A DNA stretch of 45,056 nt, taken from an uncultured Bacteroidota bacterium. Lineage in GTDB: Bacteria; Bacteroidota; Rhodothermia; Balneolales; Balneolaceae. Under the pieces are notes generated by a model, which saw only the letters and a program-made list of their open reading frames with translations, was not told where the DNA came from and ran no database searches. Positions 34,480-43,607 of this stretch are shown here, piece after piece. The position numbers and the translations under genes are program-made. The stretch is taken from positions 1 to 45,056 of the forward strand of contig CAJXOH010000012.1 in assembly GCA_913057895.1 (NCBI GenBank), in the 5' to 3' direction. Positions within the stretch are counted from its first letter, which is position 1. Each line of letters starts with the position of its first letter.

Positions 34480-35555
34480 CAAAAATGGAGTCGTAGTGTT
34501 GCAACTTCTGACGGGGTGGATGGGGCAGCCAATTCAAGTCGTGCTTGGGCCAATTGCCTCGAAAAAAATGAATCAAATGCAGAGATCACATGGTTTATGA
34601 TAACAAGTGAAAGCATAGAGGATGCGGTTCGATAATGATCATTGAACGCCTGAGCTTGATCTCGTCCTTCATAAAAGAAGGGAGACATTTCTGATCCATT
34701 CCAAGGTAAAAACACATCGGTTGGATCAAAATCAGACCATCCTGGCCCGTATTGATAATATTTACTCACAAGCTCATAGTATTGCTGAGACCCGTAGTCT
34801 GGCATTACGTGAGAAAAATTATTGGCTCCACGTTGGGTTCCATACACATACAACGTATTTCTTTCGACATTTCGGAGTAAGTCAATGGGAACTCTCGCCC
34901 AATCTGTTTGAGTCTCAAAAGCGGGTTGGAGGCCATTCACCTGCTGTTGTAGGTCGGACAAATAGGGATTGGAGAGCCCATGTGCCTCATGGTAGTCAAG
35001 GATCCATTGCGCATATTTTACAACGCTCCATTGTTGATTGGCAAAGCGCTCATAGGCTCGTTCCCCTTTTCTAGCGTTGGATTCATTTGAGGCATAAATC
35101 GCCCAAACAGCAATCTCAACTCCTAGATATAGCGCTCCGCGACCCCATTTTTTATCCACGAGTTGGGCTGAGCCTGGCAGAACGAGTGAGCTCACCCATC
35201 CAACACCTGGAGAGTACAGGCCGTTTTGAGTCGATGCGGCGGACGCATGGACATACCCATCCATCGTGCGATCCCCTCCGCCGTGTTGGTCATGGTCAAA
35301 AGAATACGCAGAGGGTAAGAGCATTTGCCCCGCATCCATTTGAGCAACCATCTGCATGGCCATACGGGGACTATGCTGAAGGGTGGGGTCCATCCATTGC
35401 AAGTCCAACTCTTGAGCTTTCGCGAACGATGTGATCGATGTCACCGTCCACCAACCCACAAGCGCTGCTATGACCATTGCAACATTGAATGGTCTAACGA
35501 AGCAGTGCAAACGGACTGTAAATTTTGTAAGGGCTGACATGTCAAAGGAAAGCAT
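34479..35555 (-). CDS. Envelope protein of unknown function, DUF5683-like
   Basis: A 358-residue protein. A hydrophobic segment (about 24-48) ending near FAKAQEL is a likely signal or anchor. A middle segment, WVSSLVLPGSAQLVDKKWGRGALYLGVEIAVW, resembles the DUF5683 type, in which LPG-GQ is followed by a helix pair. A second hydrophobic segment, SMLSLVIINHVISAFDSFF, lies near the end. Tyr-rich stretches between. Gap of three bases from the preceding metalloprotease gene and overlap with the next. I do not know its function. Confidence 0.65.
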   Translation of the reverse strand: MLSFDMSALTKFTVRLHCFVRPFNVAMVIAALVGWWTVTSITSFAKAQELDLQWMDPTLQHSPRMAMQMVAQMDAGQMLLPSAYSFDHDQHGGGDRTMDGYVHASAASTQNGLYSPGVGWVSSLVLPGSAQLVDKKWGRGALYLGVEIAVWAIYASNESNARKGERAYERFANQQWSVVKYAQWILDYHEAHGLSNPYLSDLQQQVNGLQPAFETQTDWARVPIDLLRNVERNTLYVYGTQRGANNFSHVMPDYGSQQYYELVSKYYQYGPGWSDFDPTDVFLPWNGSEMSPFFYEGRDQAQAFNDHYRTASSMLSLVIINHVISAFDSFFSRQLAQARLELAAPSTPSEVATLRLHF

Positions 35556-35558
35556 GCA

Positions 35559-38500
35559 TTATAATGGGTCAAAATCAAAGGTGAATCCAAGGTAAAATAG
35601 CCACTCTTGTCCATATTCAACGCTTCGAATCCCATCAGGTGTGACAAAATCTTCCGATAGATTCACATCAAATCGATTCAAGCCATACGCTCCACTTACA
35701 AAAAACTTCAATGGGAAAAGGTAATGTTGATTTAGTGCAGTGCGTAGCTCGATCTCAACTCCATGTTTCAAAGATTCATCTGCAACAGATGTTGAATTCC
35801 ATACTTTTCCAGCTTCATAGGTCGCCTTCAAAAACACTTTGTCCAACGTCACGGAGCCAAGTTGCCTTGCAATACCCGTTCGAAGTGGTGTCGAGACACT
35901 TGCCTGGAGTGTTGCTGTTTGCATCCCCCCCAAGGCAAAGAAAGGGTAGGAACGGACGCCACTGTATCCTGCAATGTAATCATGATAAAAAGAGTCCGTA
36001 GGGTTGTTTAGGTAGGCAAATCCTCGAGCCTTTACTAGAGTATAAAGTGTGCGATTTGGCAAGAGTTGGGTCCATCTATGGCCCAAAAAGCTTTTCACTT
36101 CAACGGAGTGATTATTAGAGACGGCATAATTTGGAGAGAGCGCGCCATCCTCGATTTCATAATTCTCAAGCAATTTGGAGGGTTGGTATGCATATCGAAC
36201 TCGCGCTTTCACCCCTTGCATGGCAATGTCATTGTGACGATTGGGTGCTAGAAGCTCCATCACGCCCCCTGTAAAAAAGGAGAACCCTCGAAAATATTCA
36301 CTCGATTGTTCAGGGATAAATTGCTTGAGTTCTTTGCTGATAAAGCCGTCGCTGGTAACACGATAGGGTGAATAGGCAACACCACTCTCAATAAACGTGT
36401 AAGGGTTGAGTTTGCTTCGGAACGTGAGACTTGCTTCCCATGCGGAATAGCGAATATCGGCATTTGTGGTTTCTGGCAAGCAAGAAGTACAGGGGAATTC
36501 GTCGATAGTTAAGCCCCCTTTGACATTTCTGACCACATTAAATAGCTCTGCAGTCACGGTTGGAGACCAACGCTTTTTGATGAAGGGAAGCCCACGAAAT
36601 TCCATGGAGAAGAACAGATCCCTATCCATCGCAAAAAGGTTTGAGGGGGCTAGTCCATCCGACAACGTACTCGCGTCTGTGGATCCTGGTCCGATAGCAA
36701 GTCCTCCGAATAAGGTTGTTTGACCAAGCACGTCCCTAGATGCAACATAAGTCCCAATTTTGATGTCTCTCCACAAATTCCCCAGAGCCCCTCGTCCATC
36801 AAGGGCTCTAAGTCGAGATGCAGTTGTCCCATTTTGCTGTGTATACCCATCTACACGAACCATAGGATAGTAGCTCCAGCCATGCGTTGTTTGCTCGTAA
36901 GGTCTTGCGCTCACCACAGGTTGGTTTGTGACCTTTGGAGTGCTTTCTCGTTGGGGGGCATTCCAAAAATCGACAACAGGAAGTTCGTCATTGACTTGCG
37001 GTCTATCCATCCTTGCAAGTTTGTATCCCTCATCGGTGAAGATGGACATGAGAATGGAGGAGTCTCCAATGCTTGGCATGAAGAGCCCTCCTTGGTGTAA
37101 GGCAACCTCCTCCATACGATTGGTTTCACGGTGCACACGATACAACCCAAAGAGCCCTTCAAGATCTGCCACAACATAGACCCATGGAGATTGCGGCTCG
37201 ACATCTGGCATGATATCGCGGAAATCCACGCCGTCTCGGTCGAGCAAAATTCGTGTTTGTGTCTCTAGATGTTGAGGCTCCAAATCTGACTCATTATCAG
37301 CGATAGCCCAGCGCAGATCTAGTTCAAGAATTTGTCGTCCCTGTTCTTTTCCGCGAGCCACCCACAATGTTTTCCCATCTGCCCCCCATCGTGGTGAAGA
37401 AAACGTTGTACTGAGCGTGGAGCTCGTGAGTGGAATGATCGTTGAGGGATCCTCCAGGGAAAGAATCACAAGTTGTTGCCGACCCGGTTGATTTTCGATC
37501 GCGACAACCCATGGTTGGGTTGGGTGCCAGGCTGGATCACTAAGTCTTGCATCCGTTGTGAGCCTTGATTCTTTCTTGGTCTTCAGATCAAGCACCCATA
37601 AGTCATTATAGAGTTCGCCCTGTGCATTTGGCTTGCGCGCTTTTGTGTAGACGATTTTATCCCCTTCTGGATTGAACGAGAATCCACCTGTCAGGTAGTC
37701 CATCAACGGTTCCTGAAGGAGTCCGTGCGATGCATAATGGGATAGTTCATGGGACCACCATCCCTCTTCTTGGGTGGTAGTTAGTAATGACGCATTTGGC
37801 TGCTGACGTAATTCGTTCAACGAAGCGACCATCAGTTGTGTTCGAGCATAATCGCGTTCGCCATTGGAAAGCCAGACCAAGGAATCAGATCCTGGAATAA
37901 ATCGAGGCATCAAGTTATAGAATCCATCCACGTCCAACGTATCTAGCTCCGTCCATCGATGTCCTTCAAAAGAGTCAAAGTAGCGGGCATACTCCTCTCT
38001 TTTTTCATCCAAGAACGCTTCAAACAGTTCCTCCCCTGAACTCTCAGTCACCTGCTCAATAATGGTAGAAATATCTGTTTGTCCACCGGTTGCAGCTTGT
38101 CTACTAATGTCGGCTAACACGCTTTCTCCAAACCGATCAGCAAGATAGAGTGTAAACGCAAAGCCCTGATTGTAGACAGCCTCTCTTTCAATGGAGCTTT
38201 TGGAGGTGAATGTTCCCATTTCCTCCAAGCTCAATGATGTACCGCCAAGCAACCTGGTGCGGAACAACATATCACGATGAGAATCCCAACGGTCATAATT
38301 CACTGAATCAGTCATAAACTGAGCCGTCCCTTCTGCCATCCAAGCAGGGACCCCTACAGAAGCAAAAGGCACCGTGACAACATGGCGTGGAAACCCATAC
38401 AAAACATCGGGACGTCGTTCATTTTCGTATGCAAGCCATTGCAAATAAACCACAGGAATCGAACGCCTGCGCGTCATCATCGTTTGTATCTGCACGATGT

Positions 38501-38945
38501 GTGTGAATTCGTGTGCAATGACGTTTTTATACCATTCATGCGTCCCACGAAGGGGGGTATCAAGTGAAGGAAGCCAGATATCAATGGTGTTATCAAAAAA
38601 GTATGCAGCACCATTGGAGTAATCGACACGGTCTTTAAGGATAATACTCACCTTCGAATCGGGCATGTGATCATAGAGCTGAGTAATAGGCCCATAGACC
38701 TCCTCGGCAATCTGTAAAATGGTCTGAGCGGTTTCCTCTATTTGGGCTTGCTCAGGGCAGGGGGCCACGGATTCTGGACATCCTTGTTGATAATGAACCA
38801 GGAAATGGTCTGATTCGAGCGTGCTCCATTCAAGATGATTTTGTGGATACTCAAGCATCCAAGGCGATACTTGTCCCGCCGCGATCATTGAAAAGCCAAA
38901 ACTGACCCCTAAACACCCCAGAAATATCGCGAACAGTCTCTTCAT
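35559..38945 (-). CDS. Outer-membrane metalloprotease with propeller and C-terminal barrel
   Basis: A 1128-residue protein. Signal peptide ends near IAAGQ. The peptidase-MA-like domain (about 40-330) has IAHEFTHIVQ (His145, Glu146, His149) and GVPAWMAEGTAQFM with Glu205 as third ligand, so it is an intact gluzincin zinc protease. Residues about 340-650 hold PD40/TolB-type propeller repeats (FNPEGDKIVYTKARK, DARLSDPAWHPTQPW, SSPRWGADGKTLW). The remaining 450 residues are strand-rich and end in GFTFDFDPL, a probable outer-membrane barrel. The start overlaps the previous stop by four bases. Surface protein processing or digestion is inferred. Confidence 0.85.
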   Translation of the reverse strand: MKRLFAIFLGCLGVSFGFSMIAAGQVSPWMLEYPQNHLEWSTLESDHFLVHYQQGCPESVAPCPEQAQIEETAQTILQIAEEVYGPITQLYDHMPDSKVSIILKDRVDYSNGAAYFFDNTIDIWLPSLDTPLRGTHEWYKNVIAHEFTHIVQIQTMMTRRRSIPVVYLQWLAYENERRPDVLYGFPRHVVTVPFASVGVPAWMAEGTAQFMTDSVNYDRWDSHRDMLFRTRLLGGTSLSLEEMGTFTSKSSIEREAVYNQGFAFTLYLADRFGESVLADISRQAATGGQTDISTIIEQVTESSGEELFEAFLDEKREEYARYFDSFEGHRWTELDTLDVDGFYNLMPRFIPGSDSLVWLSNGERDYARTQLMVASLNELRQQPNASLLTTTQEEGWWSHELSHYASHGLLQEPLMDYLTGGFSFNPEGDKIVYTKARKPNAQGELYNDLWVLDLKTKKESRLTTDARLSDPAWHPTQPWVVAIENQPGRQQLVILSLEDPSTIIPLTSSTLSTTFSSPRWGADGKTLWVARGKEQGRQILELDLRWAIADNESDLEPQHLETQTRILLDRDGVDFRDIMPDVEPQSPWVYVVADLEGLFGLYRVHRETNRMEEVALHQGGLFMPSIGDSSILMSIFTDEGYKLARMDRPQVNDELPVVDFWNAPQRESTPKVTNQPVVSARPYEQTTHGWSYYPMVRVDGYTQQNGTTASRLRALDGRGALGNLWRDIKIGTYVASRDVLGQTTLFGGLAIGPGSTDASTLSDGLAPSNLFAMDRDLFFSMEFRGLPFIKKRWSPTVTAELFNVVRNVKGGLTIDEFPCTSCLPETTNADIRYSAWEASLTFRSKLNPYTFIESGVAYSPYRVTSDGFISKELKQFIPEQSSEYFRGFSFFTGGVMELLAPNRHNDIAMQGVKARVRYAYQPSKLLENYEIEDGALSPNYAVSNNHSVEVKSFLGHRWTQLLPNRTLYTLVKARGFAYLNNPTDSFYHDYIAGYSGVRSYPFFALGGMQTATLQASVSTPLRTGIARQLGSVTLDKVFLKATYEAGKVWNSTSVADESLKHGVEIELRTALNQHYLFPLKFFVSGAYGLNRFDVNLSEDFVTPDGIRSVEYGQEWLFYLGFTFDFDPL

Positions 38946-41900
38946 CGAATGATAGCTAGATTAAACTGGTGGTGGTCTTTCAAGGTACCGTCGGCAGATC
39001 GAGCGGATACTCGAACAATGTATATGCCTGAGCTCCACTCTGACGTGTCGATTGGAATCTCTGCGGGAGCGATGCCGCGTGTTTGCAGCTCCCCTTTATA
39101 GCGAGTCACGCCTGCCATGGTGATCACATGTACTTGGACAGTTGCAGGACTAGTGGTCATGGCTCGAATGATGGTCTCATCACTAGCTGGATTAGGCCAA
39201 TTGTACACGTCGTCAATGACCAATAGACGATCGGCGGGTTGTTCAGAGGCAACACCTTCCAAAAGCGTAGAGGCTGATCCTTTACCAGCCCAAGATGTGA
39301 ATGATTGACCCATCGCTACATCGGAATTCGCTGGGAGGCGATAAAGAACAACCTCACCCGATGGACTTACACTCACAAGTTCATCGCCCACAAACGCAAG
39401 TTGTAAAGATGCAGCTACCTCGCCAGGAGAGCCTGATGAACTACCCAAGCTAACAGGCCGTAATCTTGAGGATGGCATACTCATCGCTAAAGGTTCTAAG
39501 GCAATGGTTCCGTCTAGGTAATGGGGGAGTGCTACTATCGCTGTTGATGAGAGAATACTCCCAGAGGTATTGTTTGACTCACCAGTGCCTCCATTGCTGC
39601 TTGATCTCTCATTCAACCGAAGTCCAAGAGGTCGATCTATCCAGGTGGTATTTGCAAGCAAAGGTGATTGTGATGTCCATGGAAATCCGTCCACGACAGC
39701 GCCCTCAAGATTGGTTGCAGTCCACATAAAGTCTCCCTCATGAGGGTAGATCCAATCAAGGGTTTGATCCTGATCCAAATCCATCCATGAAGTACCTAAT
39801 GAAGAAGAGGTTGCTGAGGGATTCAGTGAACGGTTCAATGGTCGTAAGGACCATTGTTGTGAGTCCTCGGTCAAATCAATCCTGGAGACAGTACCCTCTA
39901 CATATACAACCAAATCATAGCCTACACGTTCTCCAGAAGCATCCCGTCTTTGGATCCAGTGAAGCATCGGAGGGTGGACGCTTGGAATTGGTTCACCTGT
40001 TGAGGAGAATGAGGCGTCCAAAAGGGCAAACAACTCCTTTTCCATCATGACCCGTCCAGAGGCGGAGGGTGATTCTATTTCAATGGAGGAGCCAATCCAC
40101 CGTGCTTCATATCCATCAATCCGATTTTGTAGAACGGGCTGACCTAGGGTTGCGAGAGCCTCTCCAGTCGTAACGTCCAAATGCCACGTTGAATAGAGGG
40201 CAGCGATGATATTTTCATCAACAAGACGTAATGGGCCGCGCAGGGAGGGTACTGGGGTCTCCCAGGCAGGTTGTGTTAACGCTTGACCCGATGAGCACCC
40301 CGTCATTTCCTGACAAGGGAATGCCTTGACCATCGTTTGTCCCTCATGCATGTGGCTTGCAATGAGTTGATCTCCGTCAAAAAGTAGACTTCCGTAGGAC
40401 CCTTCGGCGACTTTTTGAAGTTGTACACTTCCAGAACCGTAGGAACCTGTCGTTGCGGGCCACTGTAATTCCCACAAGGCATTGGTCGTGGCAAACCATG
40501 CGAAGGACCAGGAAGATGATTCCCAACTCACGAGATCATGACCTGCATGATACATAGAAGGGGGTATTGGATCCTGAGTAGTATTCACATAGAGTCGTTG
40601 AAGCCACGGAAGGTCTTGGCTTTCGGTCGCCCTGCGAAGGGAAAACGTGGCCACCGGTTGTGTGTCTGAAAAGTCAAACAGTTCAAACCACGTAGGGGCG
40701 CCAAGTGCTGAATGATTGGAAGGTGTAGACCCACCATCAAAGCGATTTGCATAGAGTTGAATATCTTGGCTCCCAGGTCGAATGACTCGCGCGTCGTTAC
40801 CTCGCCACCAAAAATCAAAAGCAGATCCTGATGGGTCAAATATTGTAACTCCAACTTGGGTTTGATACCCAATATCTTGAGCGCCATCCGCTTCCTCTAA
40901 ATCGACACCACGAGACTCAGGGTTGTCATTGATACCCACACCAGCTTGGAGTGCTTCTGCAATTTTTCCAGGTTGAATATGCCACAAAAGAACGCCGCCA
41001 AGTAGGGCACGATCGTCGGCTGTGCCCGCTTCTTCATCTTCTCCCACATCCAATCCACCTGGTAATGCTACATCATAATGACTAACGTCTACCAAAACGC
41101 CTTTGGGTAATGATTGATCAAATCCTTCCACCTGGACAGAAAACAAGGAATCGGTCGCGCTACGTGTGATTATTTGCTCGGTACCATCAGGCAAACGAAA
41201 CGTAAGTGTAATGGGCTCTCCCGATGGATTTCGATGCCGATTTTCCACCAAGAAGTAATCTGCAGCTAATGTCTCGATTCGTAAAACATCACCTGGAGTT
41301 TGTCCTCGAGCAGCGGCCAAGCTCACAGAGGCAAGCCCAAACGATGAAAATTGTTCTTCCGATACCGATTGTGGCTCTACCCATCCGAGCCACTGCTTCT
41401 CCCATGCAGACAAATTGGGTGGGAACAAGCCTGCAACGGCAAAAATCCCGGCACCATCCATAAGTCCAAAGCGTCCAATACCTGATTCTCCCGTTTGCGT
41501 GTTAAACAAATCAGGCAATCCAAAATAGCTCCCAATCTGAGCGCTCAGCATCCCATTAATCGACAAGGGAACCAAAAAAGGTTCATTATTTATATAAAAT
41601 CCTTTCCGAGTTTGGGTTCTGGGAATGAGCATTCCATGTGTCACACTCAAACCTGGGACTCCAGTGGAGATGGCACCATCAAACCCTGATCCAGCAAAAC
41701 CGCCTCCATTGGGTGAGGTGCTAAGTTCAACCAAGGCGTCTTGATCAAGAAAGACGGAAGGAAGGTCCTGAGGGGTTTTCTCTAACGTCGTACCTGTAAG
41801 TTCAATATCACGGCCAATTCCAGCGTGAACCATCACAAAAATTACATTCTCAGCAGGAATTCCTTGAGCCAACACCCCTTGCAAGGCAGATTGATGGGCC

Positions 41901-42418
41901 CCAATAGAGGCGGACAAGGACCACGCTTCATGGGTTAACTCAGCAAGGGGTTCGTTGGTGGGTGATTCACCAATAGGAGAGTAGGCTTCCATTGGTTTTG
42001 ACACACGTACAATCTCAGGCAAGACCAGAGTGATCATGGAGACTCGCCCTATGGATTGCCGTTCAAAATAGGTTGCTGCAAAATCGAGATGACTCTTTAC
42101 GTATGCGGCGTCGTGTGGAAGCGGATCAATGTTTGTGGACAGTTCCTCTAAATAAGGAATCGATCCAGGTCCAAACGTACCATTGCCTGAGGTGTAAGGG
42201 TTTTCATCGGGTTGGAACTCCACGCGAAGGGCGACCAGTGCGTACTCGCCCTCCACCATAGGAGGCAATTGTTCCACTCCTTCTTGAGCATGGGAGATTG
42301 AGGGCCAAGCACTGACCCATCCCACTATACCTATAAAAAGCCCTTTGTAAACGACTTGGACGACGTTCGGAGGTAGGATACCACTAAATCTACAGGTGAG
42401 ACGTCGTCTCAAGGTCAT
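38942..42418 (-). CDS. Inactive M6-like (immune inhibitor A) protein with type IX sorting domain
   Basis: A 1158-residue exported protein; signal peptide cleaved near SISHAQ. The M6 core is recognisable by AQIGSYFGLPDLFNTQTGESGIGRFGLMDGAG, AWEKQWLGWVEP and YFLVENRHRNP. In active M6 enzymes the first part reads HExxHxLGLPDLY; here residues 293-297 are AQIGS, so both zinc His and the catalytic Glu are lost. A central part of about 600 residues shows propeller-like repeats. The last 95 residues (VYNWPNPASDETIIRAM to IYIVRVSARS and HHQFNLAI) form a type A sorting domain for type IX secretion. Directly downstream of porV (12-base gap). Probably a binding or structural surface protein, not a protease. 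Confidence 0.85.
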   Translation of the reverse strand: MTLRRRLTCRFSGILPPNVVQVVYKGLFIGIVGWVSAWPSISHAQEGVEQLPPMVEGEYALVALRVEFQPDENPYTSGNGTFGPGSIPYLEELSTNIDPLPHDAAYVKSHLDFAATYFERQSIGRVSMITLVLPEIVRVSKPMEAYSPIGESPTNEPLAELTHEAWSLSASIGAHQSALQGVLAQGIPAENVIFVMVHAGIGRDIELTGTTLEKTPQDLPSVFLDQDALVELSTSPNGGGFAGSGFDGAISTGVPGLSVTHGMLIPRTQTRKGFYINNEPFLVPLSINGMLSAQIGSYFGLPDLFNTQTGESGIGRFGLMDGAGIFAVAGLFPPNLSAWEKQWLGWVEPQSVSEEQFSSFGLASVSLAAARGQTPGDVLRIETLAADYFLVENRHRNPSGEPITLTFRLPDGTEQIITRSATDSLFSVQVEGFDQSLPKGVLVDVSHYDVALPGGLDVGEDEEAGTADDRALLGGVLLWHIQPGKIAEALQAGVGINDNPESRGVDLEEADGAQDIGYQTQVGVTIFDPSGSAFDFWWRGNDARVIRPGSQDIQLYANRFDGGSTPSNHSALGAPTWFELFDFSDTQPVATFSLRRATESQDLPWLQRLYVNTTQDPIPPSMYHAGHDLVSWESSSWSFAWFATTNALWELQWPATTGSYGSGSVQLQKVAEGSYGSLLFDGDQLIASHMHEGQTMVKAFPCQEMTGCSSGQALTQPAWETPVPSLRGPLRLVDENIIAALYSTWHLDVTTGEALATLGQPVLQNRIDGYEARWIGSSIEIESPSASGRVMMEKELFALLDASFSSTGEPIPSVHPPMLHWIQRRDASGERVGYDLVVYVEGTVSRIDLTEDSQQWSLRPLNRSLNPSATSSSLGTSWMDLDQDQTLDWIYPHEGDFMWTATNLEGAVVDGFPWTSQSPLLANTTWIDRPLGLRLNERSSSNGGTGESNNTSGSILSSTAIVALPHYLDGTIALEPLAMSMPSSRLRPVSLGSSSGSPGEVAASLQLAFVGDELVSVSPSGEVVLYRLPANSDVAMGQSFTSWAGKGSASTLLEGVASEQPADRLLVIDDVYNWPNPASDETIIRAMTTSPATVQVHVITMAGVTRYKGELQTRGIAPAEIPIDTSEWSSGIYIVRVSARSADGTLKDHHQFNLAIIR

Positions 42419-42430
42419 TCATTTTACAGC

Positions 42431-43549
42431 TTACAAGTTGAGCAACACGCTCAAGCGGATGGTGTCGGCAAGGGGATGATCCTCTTCTAGGGTATAAATA
42501 TAACTGAAATCGACCCCAAACATTGCATACCGTAATCCAGCGCCAAGCGTGACAAACTTCCGGTTTCCATTGTACTCATGCTCGGTATAGTACCCACTAC
42601 GCAACGAAAACAAATTATTGTATGTGTATTCAAGTCCAACACCCATCATGAGCTGATCCATAAAGCTTAGCTCCACGGTCTCAATCCCTGTATTTCGCTC
42701 AAAAGAACCCCAAGATTTTACGAGGGCTTTGAGCACTGGCATACTTTGAAAGGTTGTATCGCCATTGGCAACAACCTGCTCATTTCTTGCCATGACTTTA
42801 GAAATATCTTGAGCAAGTGTAAGAGTATTCACCCCATTTTGATCAAGTTCCATCGTAAATGCCCATCCAAAACGGAGCATCGTTGGTAATGGATCCTTCT
42901 GTGCATTGTCGGTGTACTGAACACCAGGGCCAATATTCGAAAGATTGAATCCAGCTTGAAAACGACCAATTTTGTTCCCAATAGAAAGCTCATTGGTGCG
43001 ATACATTGCTGCCAGATCGAGTCCAACGCTTGACCCAGGGTTTACACGCTGTCCACCCACACTACCGCTTGCGAGTGATGAGTAGATAAATCGAAACCCT
43101 GTTCCGAGTGCAAGATTATCGCTTAGCTCATACCCATAGGATAGACCTGCGGCAACCTCATAACTATTGAAACGGCCCAGTTCAAGCCCTGTTTCATCGG
43201 TTCTGGTTTGCTCACCTAAATTCAAGAAAGTGATATGCCCACCGATGGTTCCAATCCCATCCACATGAACAGCTCCAACGAGGTAATCGTAAAAGAGGTT
43301 CGCATTGAAGGCAGGCAACCAATTCGCATGGGTGATACTGACATTGGTTTGACGCTGGAATGCCAGACCCGCTGGATTCCAAAAGATGGCGGAGGCATTG
43401 TCAGCAAGGGCAACACCGGTATTCCCCATCCCCGCCGCACGGGAATCAGGCTCAATTTGTAAAAAGGGGACAGCCGTAATTCCAACTTGGGCATGTCCGA
43501 GTGACGTACAGCCTAAAACGGCTGCTAAAAGGCAAAGTCGACGAATCAT
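42431..43549 (-). CDS. porV: Type IX secretion outer-membrane protein PorV
   Basis: A 372-residue barrel protein from ATG 43549, where a signal peptide begins (MIRRLCLLAAVL, cleavage near GHAQ). The 388-residue reading uses a TTG next to the porU stop and lacks a signal start. The N-terminus of the mature protein, VPFLQIEPDSRAAGMGNTGVALADNASAIFWNPAGLAF, is the PorV/FadL-like signature. Strands continue to IRLSVLLNL. PorV shuttles cargo and works with the sortase PorU, whose gene is immediately upstream. Confidence 0.93.
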   Translation of the reverse strand: MIRRLCLLAAVLGCTSLGHAQVGITAVPFLQIEPDSRAAGMGNTGVALADNASAIFWNPAGLAFQRQTNVSITHANWLPAFNANLFYDYLVGAVHVDGIGTIGGHITFLNLGEQTRTDETGLELGRFNSYEVAAGLSYGYELSDNLALGTGFRFIYSSLASGSVGGQRVNPGSSVGLDLAAMYRTNELSIGNKIGRFQAGFNLSNIGPGVQYTDNAQKDPLPTMLRFGWAFTMELDQNGVNTLTLAQDISKVMARNEQVVANGDTTFQSMPVLKALVKSWGSFERNTGIETVELSFMDQLMMGVGLEYTYNNLFSLRSGYYTEHEYNGNRKFVTLGAGLRYAMFGVDFSYIYTLEEDHPLADTIRLSVLLNL

Positions 43550-43590
43550 AAGACGTATAGGTTCATTTAGAAGTTCATAACGGTTGACGT

Positions 43591-43607
43591 CCTTCAATTA
43601 TTGAAGG
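43591..43607 (-). promoter_or_regulatory. Perfect hairpin spanning the porU stop codon
   Basis: CCTTCAA-TTA-TTGAAGG is a perfect inverted repeat with 7-base arms and a three-base centre. It covers the porU stop (TAA at 43600-43598) and lies about 42 bases before the porV ATG. No T tract follows on either side. It may be an mRNA processing or stabilising hairpin. Confidence 0.4.

Noticed and set aside
42073..42261. Small open frames antisense to the large minus-strand genes, such as this one
   Set aside because: They mirror the codon pattern of the real gene on the other strand and have no start signals or recognisable domains.
42398..42412. Palindrome TGAGACG-T-CGTCTCA
   Set aside because: It lies within the first codons of the pseudo-M6 gene, encoding an Arg-rich signal peptide start; a regulatory role is not supported by anything else.
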